From UMGS1781 sp045628105 (GTDB lineage Bacteria > Bacillota > Clostridia > TANB77 > CAG-508): a DNA stretch of 64,000 bases. Below are positions 9,487-18,586 of the stretch, in pieces (position 1 is the stretch's first letter; every line of letters begins with the position of its first letter). Where the stretch lies: contig JAZQOX010000016.1 in the NCBI GenBank assembly GCA_045628105.1, forward strand, positions 4,104-68,103, given 5' to 3'. The position numbers were made by a program, and so were the translations under genes. The notes below the pieces were generated by a model that saw only the letters and a program-made list of their open reading frames with translations, was not told where the DNA came from and did no database searches.

Positions 9487-10489
9487 TTATTTTATAAATA
9501 ACAAAAATATTTCAATCAAGCCGGATAAAACCTAAAATAGGATATAACAAATTTAGTAATGTTGAAAAGCCAATATTACTAAAAAGTATAGACATAAAAC
9601 ACATAGTAAGAGCAATTATTTTGTAGCTCTTACTATTTTTTATGTTTAAATTATTTAAAAAGCCATAACCGCTAGAAAGAGCGGTTGTAAAAATTGCACC
9701 AAGAATTGCAATAGAGAAAATATATTTTATAAATAAGTTAGAAAGACCAGCAATGTAAACAGTTGGAAGATCCAAGGAAAAAACATCTTCAAAATAATAG
9801 TTTAGTAAAAAGAAAAGAACTATTGACATAACACTTAGCAATGTAGTGCTTAAAACAGATATTATTTTTACATTTCGAAGATGTGGTATATATTTTTTTA
9901 GAGTAATTAAAATTGGAAATAAAACTACTAAATTATAACTTGAATAAAGTAAAGAACGTATAAACCAATTAAAATTACTATCTACTGAGTGTATATTTAA
10001 ACTTGTAAAACTAAATAGATTTGTACAACCAAGAAGTATAATTAAAATAATTAAAAAAGGTATAATATAAGAATTTATTTTTGAAATAAGTTCAATATCA
10101 CCGCAAAACACAAAAAAAGATAGAAAAGCTATTACGCAACTGCCAACGTAAACAGGAAGACTAAATTCTTGAAAAAAGTAACTTCCAAATCCTGCAATCA
10201 TAACTACAAAAGAAATTATAAGAAAAATATTTATTATATTACACATAACGTCAATAAGAAAAGAAGATTTGGGAATAAGAATTGATATAAAATCATGATA
10301 TGAATTAATATTATATTTAAGTATTAATTTAAAACTCTTATATATGGAAAAACCAATAATCAGGTTAGAAAAAAATAGACCAAACAAACCATAAAAACCA
10401 TAAACATTAAAAAAAGTAAATATTTCTTTGCCAGATGCAAAACCAGCTCCTATAATAGTTCCAATAATAACAAAAATAATCTTAAACAT
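9487..10489 (-). CDS. YkvI-like membrane permease; +1 frameshift at CGG near C terminus
   Basis: A polytopic membrane protein with about ten hydrophobic segments beginning MFKIIFVIIGTIIGAGFASG, where IIGAGFASGKE resembles the first unwound helix of APC/LeuT-fold transporters in the uncharacterised YkvI family. In normal reading it stops at 9512 after PILGFIRLD. Skipping the C of an in-frame CGG (9521-9523, minus strand) instead gives PILGFIGLIEIFLLFIK and a stop at 9487, which fits the family C terminus. The 333-residue join is 9487..9522 plus 9524..10489. The site matches four others in this window. The transported substrate is unknown. It is convergent with upp. Confidence 0.75.
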
Positions 10490-10609
10490 ATAAATCCTTT
10501 CAAGTTAATTATATGTAATAAGAAAAATAAAAATTAAAAAATAAAAGAATCATATTGTAAAAAAAATCATTATATAATAAAATAATAAAAAAACAAAGGA
10601 GGAGTTTTT

Positions 10610-12643
10610 ATGAGTTGGGCAATTATATCTATTTATGTTTCTGTTTTGGCATTTGCAGTTGCAGCATATTTCTATTCATGGGTATCAAAACAGCCTACAG
10701 CAAACGACAAACTTAAAAAAGTTGGCGGGTTAATTAGGAAAGGTTCTTTTACCTTTTTGAAGAAAGAATATTCAATACTTACAACTTTTGTTTTGGTTGT
10801 AGCAGTATTAATTCTATTCTTTTTCCCAGAACCATTATTAAAATCTAAAAATCAACTTGCAAATGTTGGAATGTCATTTGCATATATTTTAGGTTCAGTA
10901 CTTTCAGGATTAGCAGGAGTTATAGGAATTAGTATAGCAACAATTGCAAATGTTAAAACAGCAACAGCATCACAAAAAAGTATAAAGAAATCATTTATAT
11001 GTGGTTTCAGAGGTGGAGCTGTAATGGGAATGGCAGTAGTTGGGACATCATTATTAGGAGCAGCAGCACTATACTTATTGACAAAAAATACAGACATTGT
11101 ATTAGCATTTAGCTTTGGAGCAAGCTCTTTAGCATTATTTGCAAAAGCAGGAGGAGGAATTTTTACAAAAACTGCTGATATTGCAGCAGATTTAACAGGT
11201 AAAGTAGAACTAGGAATACCAGAGGATGACCCAAGAAATCCTGCAGTTATTGCAGACAACGTTGGAGATAACGTTGGAGATGTTGCAGGAATGGGAGCAG
11301 ACTTATTCGATTCAAATGTTGCAGCAATTGCGGCAACACTAGTAATTGCATTACCACTAGGACAGATTGATTTAATATTCTGTTATTGCGCACTAGGATT
11401 ACTTGCTTCAATAATAGGAGTATTATGTTCTAGAATAAGAAAAAACGGAACACCAAGTAAGGCTTTAAATGGTGGAACATATTTAACATGTATTCTATTT
11501 GCATTATTTACATTAGTAGCATCATATTATTCAAAATTTGATTTAAGAATATGGGGAGCTACAATGATTGGAATGATAATAGGAGTTGTAATAGGAGTTA
11601 CAAGCGACTATTTCACAGGAGACGATAAAAAACCAGTAAAAAAAGTTGCTGAAAGTTGTCAAAACGGACCAGCATTTACAATTCTTTCAGGATTCTCATA
11701 TGGGTTATTAAGCAGTATGCCAGCATTAATAGGAATTGGAGCAGCAGCACTTATTTCATACAAACTATGTGCACCAATAGGACAAGGTTTTGAAATGCTT
11801 GGAATATCAATGTCAGCAATTGGTATGCTTTCAATAGTAGGCATGATTATATCAAATGATGCATATGGACCAATAGTAGATAATGCAAGAGGATTAGCCG
11901 AAATGGGGGACCTAGGAGACGAAGTAATTAGAGTAGCAGATGAATTAGATGCAGCAGGAAATACAAGTAAAGCAATAACAAAGGGATTTGCAATAGGAGC
12001 AGCAGGGCTAACAGTAATAGCATTACTTGCAGCGTTTGCTGAAATAGTAAAAAATGCAACAGGAATTAGTTTAACTTTTGATATCATGAATCCCGCCGTA
12101 TTCTTCGGAGCATTAGTTGGAGTTTCAATACCAGCAGTATTCTGTGCAATGTTGATATTTGGAGTAAATAAAAACTCTCAAAAATTAGTAAAAGAAATAC
12201 ATAAACAATTTAATGAAACACCAGGACTAAAAGAAGGAAAAGTTGAACCAGACTATGGAAAATGCATAAATATTGCAACAGTTGGATCAATAAAGGAATT
12301 AATTCCAGCAGGATTGATGGCAATATTAAGTACCATAATAGTTGGATTTATAGGAGGAGTTCAAGCAGTTGGTGGATTCTTAACAGGAAACATTTTGTCT
12401 GGATTACTACTTGCAGAACTTATGAGCAATGCAGGAGGACTTTGGGATAATGCAAAAAAATACATAGAAGCAGGAAACTTTGGAGGAAAAGGATCAGATG
12501 CACATAAAGCAGCAGTAATAGGTGATACAATAGGAGATCCATTTAAAGATACAGCAGGTCCATCAATAAATACACAAATAACAGTAGTTTCATTAGTATC
12601 ATCACTTGCAGCAACACTATTCTTAATGCATTCAATATTTTAA
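10610..12643 (+). CDS. hppA: Membrane-bound proton-pumping inorganic pyrophosphatase, K+-independent type
   Basis: Couples PPi hydrolysis to ion pumping across the cytoplasmic membrane. The 677 residues have about 16 membrane segments. The pyrophosphate/Mg motif DDPRNPAVIADNVGDNVGD (about 203-221) and a second acidic motif GDTIGDPFKDTAGPS near 640 are both visible. The segment GNTSKAITKG carries Lys454 where K+-dependent enzymes have Ala, which by the known A460K rule predicts a K+-independent, proton-pumping enzyme. It is a single gene with its own GGAGGAG ribosome site and terminator. Together with the PFK it may help an energy-limited anaerobe recover energy from biosynthetic PPi. Confidence 0.96.
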   Translation: MSWAIISIYVSVLAFAVAAYFYSWVSKQPTANDKLKKVGGLIRKGSFTFLKKEYSILTTFVLVVAVLILFFFPEPLLKSKNQLANVGMSFAYILGSVLSGLAGVIGISIATIANVKTATASQKSIKKSFICGFRGGAVMGMAVVGTSLLGAAALYLLTKNTDIVLAFSFGASSLALFAKAGGGIFTKTADIAADLTGKVELGIPEDDPRNPAVIADNVGDNVGDVAGMGADLFDSNVAAIAATLVIALPLGQIDLIFCYCALGLLASIIGVLCSRIRKNGTPSKALNGGTYLTCILFALFTLVASYYSKFDLRIWGATMIGMIIGVVIGVTSDYFTGDDKKPVKKVAESCQNGPAFTILSGFSYGLLSSMPALIGIGAAALISYKLCAPIGQGFEMLGISMSAIGMLSIVGMIISNDAYGPIVDNARGLAEMGDLGDEVIRVADELDAAGNTSKAITKGFAIGAAGLTVIALLAAFAEIVKNATGISLTFDIMNPAVFFGALVGVSIPAVFCAMLIFGVNKNSQKLVKEIHKQFNETPGLKEGKVEPDYGKCINIATVGSIKELIPAGLMAILSTIIVGFIGGVQAVGGFLTGNILSGLLLAELMSNAGGLWDNAKKYIEAGNFGGKGSDAHKAAVIGDTIGDPFKDTAGPSINTQITVVSLVSSLAATLFLMHSIF

Positions 12644-12649
12644 AAAATA

Positions 12650-12684
12650 AAAACACGTCTCATATATGAGACGTTTTTATTTTG
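12650..12684 (+). terminator. Terminator after hppA
   Basis: ACGTCTCAT/ATGAGACGT hairpin followed by TTTTTATTTT. Confidence 0.85.
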
Positions 12685-12705
12685 CAAAAAAATCGCAAAT
12701 TCCTA

Positions 12706-12734
12706 TTGATAAATATTACAAAATAAGGTATAAT
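12706..12734 (+). promoter_or_regulatory. Sigma-A promoter P1 upstream of rsmD
   Basis: TTGATA, 17 bases, TATAAT. It lies about 120 bases before the rsmD start, leaving a leader with an imperfect inverted repeat at 12760-12802. Confidence 0.65.
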
Positions 12735-12799
12735 ATAACAGAATTAAAACAGATTTATTACAAGAATATTAAATTAATGTTACATTTTAATTAATACTC

Positions 12800-12827
12800 T
12801 TGACATATCTCTAAAAACGAATAAAAT
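12800..12827 (+). promoter_or_regulatory. Possible second promoter P2 upstream of rsmD
   Basis: TTGACA, 16 bases, TAAAAT. The -35 box overlaps the right arm of the inverted repeat at 12760-12802, so a repressor or antiterminator site is possible. Confidence 0.5.
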
Positions 12828-12854
12828 ATAGTTAGACAAATTATAGAGGTAATT

Positions 12855-13409
12855 ATGAGGGTAATTAGCGGAAAATCCAGAGGAAAAAAGCTAGTTTCAC
12901 TAGAGGGTATGAATACAAGACCTACTCTTGACAGGGTGAAAGAAGCTTTATTTAACATTATTCAATTTAATATAGTTGATAAAAATATTTTAGATTTATT
13001 TGCTGGAAGTGGAGCAATTGGAATAGAAGCTTTAAGCAGAGGGGCAAAAAAGGCAACTTTTTGTGACAATTCTGCAGAGGCAATTAAAATAATACAAACA
13101 AATATAAAAAATACTAGAAACGAAGAAAATTCAACTGTATTAAATAAAGATTATATATCTTCTTTGGAATATTTAGGAAAACAGAAGGAAAAATTTGATA
13201 TTATATATCTTGACCCTCCATATAAGACAGATTTTGCAAATATTTCAATTCAAAAAATTATAGATTTGGATTTATTATCAAAAGACGGAATTATTATTGT
13301 AGAAACAGACGATGAAAGTAAAGAAAAAAGTTTTACAGATGAAAAGATAGAAATTTTTGATAAGAGGAAATATGGGCGAGCAATACTCATATTTATTCGA
13401 AAGGGGTAA
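12855..13409 (+). CDS. rsmD: 16S rRNA (guanine966-N2)-methyltransferase
   Basis: Methylates G966 of 16S rRNA using SAM. The 184 residues show the N-terminal RVISGKSRGKKL element, the SAM-binding motif DLFAGSGAIGIEALSRGA (about 53-70) and the catalytic DPPY motif (about 121-124). Length matches RsmD. In Firmicutes the gene usually precedes coaD. Here it is followed after 4 bases by a helical protein gene whose ribosome site lies within the end of rsmD. Confidence 0.95.
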   Translation: MRVISGKSRGKKLVSLEGMNTRPTLDRVKEALFNIIQFNIVDKNILDLFAGSGAIGIEALSRGAKKATFCDNSAEAIKIIQTNIKNTRNEENSTVLNKDYISSLEYLGKQKEKFDIIYLDPPYKTDFANISIQKIIDLDLLSKDGIIIVETDDESKEKSFTDEKIEIFDKRKYGRAILIFIRKG

Positions 13410-13413
13410 AAAC

Positions 13414-13872
13414 ATGGAGATTTTTACATTATTAGAAACATTAGAAGATATTTTAGAAAAGAGTAAATCAATACCTTTTACTGAAAAAACAATAGTAGAT
13501 AAAGAAGAAGTATTAGAAATAATTAAAGATATAAGATTAAAACTTCCAGACGAATTAAAACAAGCTAAATGGATAAAAGAAGAAAGAGGACGTATTTTAC
13601 AAGAAGCACAAAAAGAAGCAGATGATATTGTTAGAGAGGCAGAAAATAGAATAATTTCAATGATAGACGAACATGAGATTACAAGAAAAGCTTATGCACA
13701 AAAAGCAGAAATTATTGAAACAGCAAATGAAATGTCTAGAGAAATTACAAAAGGAACAAGAGATTATGCAGATAACATGTTAGCTGATTTAGAAGGAGCA
13801 ATAAACTCTATTAATGTTTCAATAAATGAGGCATTAAGAACAATTGAACAAAATAGAAACGAATTGAAATAA
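13414..13872 (+). CDS. Coiled-coil hypothetical protein downstream of rsmD
   Basis: A 152-residue soluble, charged, helical protein starting MEIFTLLETLEDILEKSK. I chose ATG 13414 because a GGGG ribosome site sits 8-11 bases upstream at the rsmD stop. The middle part (EEAQKEADDIVREAENRI-like, about residues 60-90) reads as a long coiled coil similar to ATP-synthase E/B-type stalk segments, which is why relatives are often labelled ATPase-like. There is no nucleotide-binding motif. It is cotranscribed with rsmD and closed by a terminator. Function unknown. Confidence 0.8.
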   Translation: MEIFTLLETLEDILEKSKSIPFTEKTIVDKEEVLEIIKDIRLKLPDELKQAKWIKEERGRILQEAQKEADDIVREAENRIISMIDEHEITRKAYAQKAEIIETANEMSREITKGTRDYADNMLADLEGAINSINVSINEALRTIEQNRNELK

Positions 13873-13877
13873 ACATT

Positions 13878-13912
13878 AAAAGTCAGAACTATAAATGCTT
13901 CTGACTTTTTAT
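13878..13912 (+). terminator. Terminator after rsmD operon
   Basis: AGTCAGAA (13881-13888) pairs with TTCTGACT (13899-13906), followed by TTTT. Confidence 0.8.
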
Positions 13913-13931
13913 TGATAAAGAGGTACTAAAA

Positions 13932-16205
13932 ATGGGAAGAAAAACAAAAAAACAACAACAAAGAAATAATTTAGATATACAAGTAGTAGTTTTATTTATA
14001 ATAAGTATAGTGCTAGGAATATTAATATATTGTAAACCAGGAAAAGTAGGGCAAACTCTAATTCCACAAATTGAACATGCTATTGGATGGATACAATATT
14101 TAATTCCAGTTGCAATATTTGCAGCTGCTGTTAATCTAGCATGTGAAGAAGATAAAAGAACAATTATAATAAAAGTAATTCAATATTTATGTTTGGTTGT
14201 AGCAGCATCAGTAATTATAACTGTTTTTAACGGAAACACAGGAGTTATTGGATCAGGTTTAACTAATTGGATAGTTGGTCAGGTAGGAAAAGCAAGTACG
14301 GTTGTAATTTCTTTAGGTGCTATAATATTATTATCTGTATTCATGTTTGGAATTAAACCTGCAGAAAGAGTAAAAGAAATAGTTGAAGAGAGAAAAGAAA
14401 GAACAGAAGAAAAAAGAGAAATGAAAGCTAAGAATATTTCAACTAGAAGCAAGCAAATAGAAATTGAAGAAGTTGAGGAACCACATATATCTGGAATAAG
14501 AGAAGGAATTGCTAAATTAAAGGAAAAAGAACAAAGTAAGAAACAACTAAAGGAATTAGAAAGGCAGGAAGCTGAAGTTCTTGATAACCAAATTAATATA
14601 AAAATGGCAGGAGATAATAATAATGCCGGGGGCTTATTTAAGAAACAAGAAGAAGAAAAGGTTGATAAATCAAAAGAGGTTTTAACATTGGAACATACGT
14701 TAACTGTTGAAGACCAGAACTATGAATTTCCACCAATTAATTTCTTAAAAGAAGGAATGCAAACAGCAAAAAATAGTAAAAAAGCGATAACAGATACAGC
14801 AAGTAAACTACAAAGAACATTACATAGCTTTGGAGTTTCAGCAAAAGTTGAAAATGTATCTGTTGGACCAACAATTACTCGTTATGAATTAAAACCAGCA
14901 GAAGGCGTAAGAGTAAGTAAAATTGCAAACTTATCAGATGATATTGCATTAAATCTTGCAGCAGAAAGCATAAGAATAGAAGCTCCAATACCAGGGAAAC
15001 AAGCTGTTGGAATAGAAATTCCAAATAAAGAAAAAGATATGGTTGTATTAAGAGATATAATAGACACAGAAAAATTTAAAGAAGCAAAATCAAAACTTGC
15101 ATTTGCAGTAGGAAAAGATGCAGCAGGTGAAACAATAATTGCAGATATCGCAAAAATGCCACACGTACTTATTGCAGGTAGTACTGGATCAGGAAAGAGT
15201 GTTTGTATAAACACATTAATTACAAGTATTATATATAAAGCGAAACCAAGTGAAGTAAAACTTCTAATGGTTGACCCCAAAGTAGTTGAGCTATCTGTTT
15301 ACAATGGAATACCACATTTACTTATTCCAGTAGTAACAGATCCAAAAAAAGCAGCAGGAGCTTTAGCATGGGCTGTACAAGAAATGGTAAACAGATATCA
15401 TTTATTTGCAGAAAAAAATGTAAGAGATATAACAGGATATAACGAAGCACTAGAAAAAGAAGGAATAGAAGAAAAATTACCACAAATAGTAATAATTATA
15501 GATGAGCTTGCAGATTTAATGATGGTAGCAGCAAAAGATGTTGAAGATGCAATTTGTAGATTAGCACAGATGGCAAGAGCCGCAGGAATGCATTTGGTTA
15601 TTGCAACACAAAGACCATCAGTAGATGTAATCACAGGTGTTATTAAAGCAAACATTGCAAGTAGAATAGCTTTTGCAGTTACATCAGGTGTTGACTCAAG
15701 AACAATACTTGATTCAGTAGGTGCTGAAAAGTTATTGGGAAAAGGGGATATGTTATTTTATCCATCAGGAACAATAAAACCACAGAGAATTCAAGGAGCA
15801 TTTATATCAGACCAAGAAGTTGAAAAAATAGTTACTTTCCTAAAAAACAACGGAGGACCAACATACAGTGATGATATATTAGAAAAGATAGAAAAGGCAA
15901 ATGCAACAGATCAAGAAATGGATAATGATGATGAAGACGAAACAGACGAATTTTTAATGGATGCAATAGATATGGCGGTTAACATGGGACAAATTTCAGC
16001 ATCAGGATTACAAAGAAGATTTAAAATTGGGTATACAAGAGCAGGAAGAATAATTGACCAAATGGAAGCTAGAGGAATAATTTCTGGATATGAAGGAAGC
16101 AAGCCAAGAAAAACATTAATAACTGAAGAAAGATGGCAAGAATTAAAAATGGCAAGACCACCACAGGAAAGTGAAGGAACAGAAACTGAAGAAGTAGAAA
16201 ATTAA
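13932..16205 (+). CDS. ftsK: DNA translocase FtsK/SpoIIIE
   Basis: ATP-driven DNA pump for chromosome segregation at division or into the forespore. The 757 residues hold four membrane helices (about 15-145), a charged linker, then the motor: Walker A AGSTGSGKSVCINT near 420, Walker B IIIDELADLMM near 520, and a C-terminal winged-helix gamma domain (about 670-730, SASGLQRRFKIGYTRAGRII) that reads polar DNA sequences. Length is typical of Firmicute SpoIIIE. ATG 13932 has a nearby AAAGAGG site. mtaB follows after a double REP element. A sporulating host is consistent with SpoIIIE function, but FtsK and SpoIIIE cannot be told apart here. Confidence 0.96.
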   Translation: MGRKTKKQQQRNNLDIQVVVLFIISIVLGILIYCKPGKVGQTLIPQIEHAIGWIQYLIPVAIFAAAVNLACEEDKRTIIIKVIQYLCLVVAASVIITVFNGNTGVIGSGLTNWIVGQVGKASTVVISLGAIILLSVFMFGIKPAERVKEIVEERKERTEEKREMKAKNISTRSKQIEIEEVEEPHISGIREGIAKLKEKEQSKKQLKELERQEAEVLDNQINIKMAGDNNNAGGLFKKQEEEKVDKSKEVLTLEHTLTVEDQNYEFPPINFLKEGMQTAKNSKKAITDTASKLQRTLHSFGVSAKVENVSVGPTITRYELKPAEGVRVSKIANLSDDIALNLAAESIRIEAPIPGKQAVGIEIPNKEKDMVVLRDIIDTEKFKEAKSKLAFAVGKDAAGETIIADIAKMPHVLIAGSTGSGKSVCINTLITSIIYKAKPSEVKLLMVDPKVVELSVYNGIPHLLIPVVTDPKKAAGALAWAVQEMVNRYHLFAEKNVRDITGYNEALEKEGIEEKLPQIVIIIDELADLMMVAAKDVEDAICRLAQMARAAGMHLVIATQRPSVDVITGVIKANIASRIAFAVTSGVDSRTILDSVGAEKLLGKGDMLFYPSGTIKPQRIQGAFISDQEVEKIVTFLKNNGGPTYSDDILEKIEKANATDQEMDNDDEDETDEFLMDAIDMAVNMGQISASGLQRRFKIGYTRAGRIIDQMEARGIISGYEGSKPRKTLITEERWQELKMARPPQESEGTETEEVEN

Positions 16206-16210
16206 AAAAA

Positions 16211-16275
16211 TCTCAATTGGGGACGTATTTAAATTGAGAAAAAAATCCCAATTTAAGTACGTCCCCAATTGGAAA
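16211..16275. repeat. Paired head-to-head REP-like palindromes (BIME-like)
   Basis: Two inverted copies: 16211-16239 (arms TCTCAATT/AATTGAGA, core GGGGACGT) and 16247-16275 (core ACGTCCCC). Each copy is nearly identical to the single copy at 5328-5356, and the two together form a large palindrome between ftsK and mtaB. Confidence 0.8.
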
Positions 16276-16288
16276 AAGGAGTAAAGAA

Positions 16289-17584
16289 ATGAAGAAGAAA
16301 GTAGCTTTTTATACATTAGGATGCAAAGTAAATCAATATGAAACAAATGCAATAGCTCAGAAATTTATAGAAAATAATTATGAGGTTGTGGCCTTTGAAA
16401 CAGAGTCAGATGTATATATAATAAATACTTGCACAGTCACAAGTGTTGCAGATAAAAAATCTAGACAGATTATAAGACAAGCAAAAAAACAAAATCCTGA
16501 AGCAATTGTTGTAGCAACAGGATGCTACGCACAAGTAGGGAAGGAAGAATTAGAAAAAATAGAAGAACTAGATATAATAGTTGGAAATACAGATAAAAAT
16601 AATATTGTAAAAATTGTAGAAGAATTTTCTAATGGAAAAGAAACCATGGTTGGAAAAATTGAAGAAGAAAAAGAATTTCTGGATTTTGGAGAAATAACAT
16701 ATACAGAAAAAACGAGAGCAGTTATAAAAGTACAGGATGGATGCAATAATTTTTGTTCATATTGTTTAATACCATATGCAAAGGGAAGAGTAAGAAGTAG
16801 AAAACCTGAAAGTGTAATAAAAGAGATAAGAAAAATTGTTTTATTAGGAATTAAAGAAGTTGTAATAACAGGAATACATGTAGCTTCATATGGAAAAGAT
16901 TTTGATAATGGATATAGATTAATAGACTTGTTAGAAGAAATAAATGAAATAGAAGGACTAAAAAGAATAAGATTGGGGTCATTAGAACCTAATTTAATAA
17001 CAGAAGAATTTGTTCAAAGATTGGGAAAAGTAGATAAAATATGTGATCATTTTCACTTATCTTTGCAAAGTGGATGCGATGAGACTTTAAAAAGAATGAA
17101 TAGAAAATATACAACAGCAGAATTCAAACATGGTACAGAACTTTTAAGAAAAAAATTCCCAAATGTTGCATTAACAACGGATATAATAGTAGGGTTTCCA
17201 GGAGAAACCGAAGAGGAATTTGCAAAAACATATGAATTCTTAAAAGAAATAAAATTTAGCAAGATGCATATATTTAAATATTCACCAAGAAAAGGAACAG
17301 TCGCGGCAAAAATGCAAAATCAAATTAACCCAGAAATAAAGGAAATAAGAAGCAATAAATTAATTGAACTTTCAAATAAAAATGAAATTGAATTCCTTGA
17401 AAAATATATAGGAAAAAATCTAGAGGTACTATTTGAAACCAAAACGAAAAACAACTGTACTGAAGGACATACAACAAACTACATAACAGTATTAGCAGAA
17501 GGAGAAAAAAATGAAAATACAATTGCAAATGTCAAAATTGAGGAAAGAATAGGACTTGAATTAAAAGGAAAAAGTATCAACTAA
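16289..17584 (+). CDS. mtaB: tRNA (N6-threonylcarbamoyladenosine37-C2)-methylthiotransferase
   Basis: Radical-SAM enzyme that adds a methylthio group to t6A37 of ANN-decoding tRNAs. The 431 residues comprise an N-terminal UPF0004 domain (with Cys at TLGCKVNQYE, TCTVTSVADKKSR and ATGCYAQ), the radical-SAM motif CNNFCSYC near 153-160, and a C-terminal TRAM-like domain. TLGCKVNQYETNA is the hallmark of MtaB rather than MiaB. ATG 16289 follows an AAAAGGAG site placed right after the REP pair. Confidence 0.93.
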   Translation: MKKKVAFYTLGCKVNQYETNAIAQKFIENNYEVVAFETESDVYIINTCTVTSVADKKSRQIIRQAKKQNPEAIVVATGCYAQVGKEELEKIEELDIIVGNTDKNNIVKIVEEFSNGKETMVGKIEEEKEFLDFGEITYTEKTRAVIKVQDGCNNFCSYCLIPYAKGRVRSRKPESVIKEIRKIVLLGIKEVVITGIHVASYGKDFDNGYRLIDLLEEINEIEGLKRIRLGSLEPNLITEEFVQRLGKVDKICDHFHLSLQSGCDETLKRMNRKYTTAEFKHGTELLRKKFPNVALTTDIIVGFPGETEEEFAKTYEFLKEIKFSKMHIFKYSPRKGTVAAKMQNQINPEIKEIRSNKLIELSNKNEIEFLEKYIGKNLEVLFETKTKNNCTEGHTTNYITVLAEGEKNENTIANVKIEERIGLELKGKSIN

Positions 17585-17645
17585 AATATTACAAAATTGT
17601 AATATTCATGTAATAAAAATGATATATTTTTATTTAGAAAAATAC

Positions 17646-17674
17646 TTGATTAATCTAATAAAATGTAGTATAAA
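17646..17674 (+). promoter_or_regulatory. Sigma-A promoter for the 17747 gene
   Basis: TTGATT, 17 bases, TATAAA. The remainder of the 17585-17746 gap is A+T-rich with no other visible signal. Confidence 0.65.
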
Positions 17675-17746
17675 ATAAAAGTAAGATGAAGAGATTAAAT
17701 TACTAAAGAAAAAAATCTCAAATACTTTAAGAAGGGGGAAAAAATA

Positions 17747-18088
17747 ATGAGTGAAGTATCAAAATTTATTCCAATGGATGAATATAGTGAAAGTGTTGAG
17801 AGCGGAGCAACAGATACTGGAATTGAAGAGGTAGCAGCAGGTAATGTAGGAGCAAGTAATTCTTCTTTTAAAGTATGCGGATCAAGCAAAAATTTACCAG
17901 CTCAAAAAACATCATTATGGGCTAAATTAAAGGGAATATTAACATATGAAATTAAAGTAGAATTAACACCTCATCAACAAAAAATTGAAGATGAGATAAA
18001 TGAATTCTTACATCAAGAAGTTACATGGCAAAGCTTTAAAAACTTCTTATTTCAAGATGTTACATTTGGAAAGAAGAAAAATGCGTAA
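17747..18088 (+). CDS. Hypothetical protein, 113 residues
   Basis: I do not recognise this family. The 113-residue product has an acidic, low-complexity N-terminal half rich in Ser/Gly/Ala (residues 1-50, one Cys in FKVCGSSKN) and a more ordered C-terminal half (about 55-110: LWAKLKGILTYEIKVEL, then a helix ending LFQDVTFGKKKNA). No signal peptide or membrane helix. It has its own promoter, a strong AAGGGGGAAA ribosome site and a terminator, so it looks like a well-expressed single gene. It lies just upstream of the tmRNA gene. Confidence 0.75.
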   Translation: MSEVSKFIPMDEYSESVESGATDTGIEEVAAGNVGASNSSFKVCGSSKNLPAQKTSLWAKLKGILTYEIKVELTPHQQKIEDEINEFLHQEVTWQSFKNFLFQDVTFGKKKNA

Positions 18089-18096
18089 TAGTTATA

Positions 18097-18123
18097 GAAG
18101 AGAACTTTTTAGTTCTCTTTTAT
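18097..18123 (+). terminator. Terminator after the 17747 gene
   Basis: AGAGAACT/AGTTCTCT hairpin followed by TTTTATT. Confidence 0.8.
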
Positions 18124-18151
18124 TGTATTTATAATAAAAGCGTAGTATAAT
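18123..18151 (+). promoter_or_regulatory. Promoter of the tmRNA gene
   Basis: TTGTAT, 17 bases, TATAAT. It places transcription start within a few bases of the mature tmRNA 5' end at 18162. Confidence 0.7.
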
Positions 18152-18161
18152 AAAAAAGTAC

Positions 18162-18517
18162 GGGGATGTATTTTGGCTTCGACGGTATTTTTGAAGTATA
18201 AATAGCGAGTAGTGGATGGTCGCTTTGGCCACTATAAAAAAGCGAAATTAAAATTAAACGCTGATCAAGAATTAGCATACGCTGCCTAAGTTGCAACGTC
18301 GTTCTCTTGCATAGCCTACTGATGCAAACAGGGCGTCGACTAAAGTAGGAAACAAAGTTATTTCTTTCCTTGGGAATAATGGGTAAAAAAAGGATACCAA
18401 AACTTCAAGCGTGTTTGTTTGCAAGAAATTGCGGGAAACTTTAATAATAAACTACACTCGTAGAGGTTTATACGGATAGAATATTGGACGAGGGTTCGAC
18501 TCCCTCCATCTCCACCA
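18162..18517 (+). ncRNA. ssrA: Transfer-messenger RNA (tmRNA)
   Basis: Rescues stalled ribosomes. The 5' end begins GGGGATGTATTTTGGCTTCGA and the 3' end carries the T arm GGTTCGACTCC and an encoded CCA at 18515-18517. The two ends pair as an alanine-tRNA-like domain with a G-U pair. The tag frame at 18242-18289 reads AKLKLNADQELAYAA then TAA, ending in the expected hydrophobic-Ala-Ala degron. Length about 356 bases is standard. If CGG codons stall ribosomes in this organism, tmRNA would be the competing fate to frameshifting. Downstream is a patch of structured repeats containing a duplicate of this gene's 3' end. Confidence 0.95.
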
Positions 18518-18519
18518 AA

Positions 18520-18562
18520 TTTTAAAATGTCACAGCAAAGCTGTGGCATTTAAAATTTGCAC
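18520..18562 (+). terminator. Long stem-loop after tmRNA (terminator-like)
   Basis: A near-perfect 20-base stem from 18520 closes around GCAAAGC. The strand ends in A/T pairs rather than a long U run. The right half is repeated at 18809-18858. Confidence 0.6.
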
Positions 18563-18586
18563 GAAAAAAGGAGGGAGTCGAAAAGG
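18540..18586 (+). repeat. Direct repeat A, copy 1
   Basis: The 47-base stretch from GCTGTGGCATTT to GGAGGGAGTCGAAAAGG recurs with few changes at 18809-18858. It contains GGAGGGAGTCGAA, the reverse complement of the tmRNA T-arm 3' half. Confidence 0.8.

Noticed and set aside
9487..10489. Sequencing error as the sole explanation for the frameshifts
   Set aside because: Not excluded, but five independent one-base insertions, all creating an in-frame CGG and never another codon, are hard to explain by random error.
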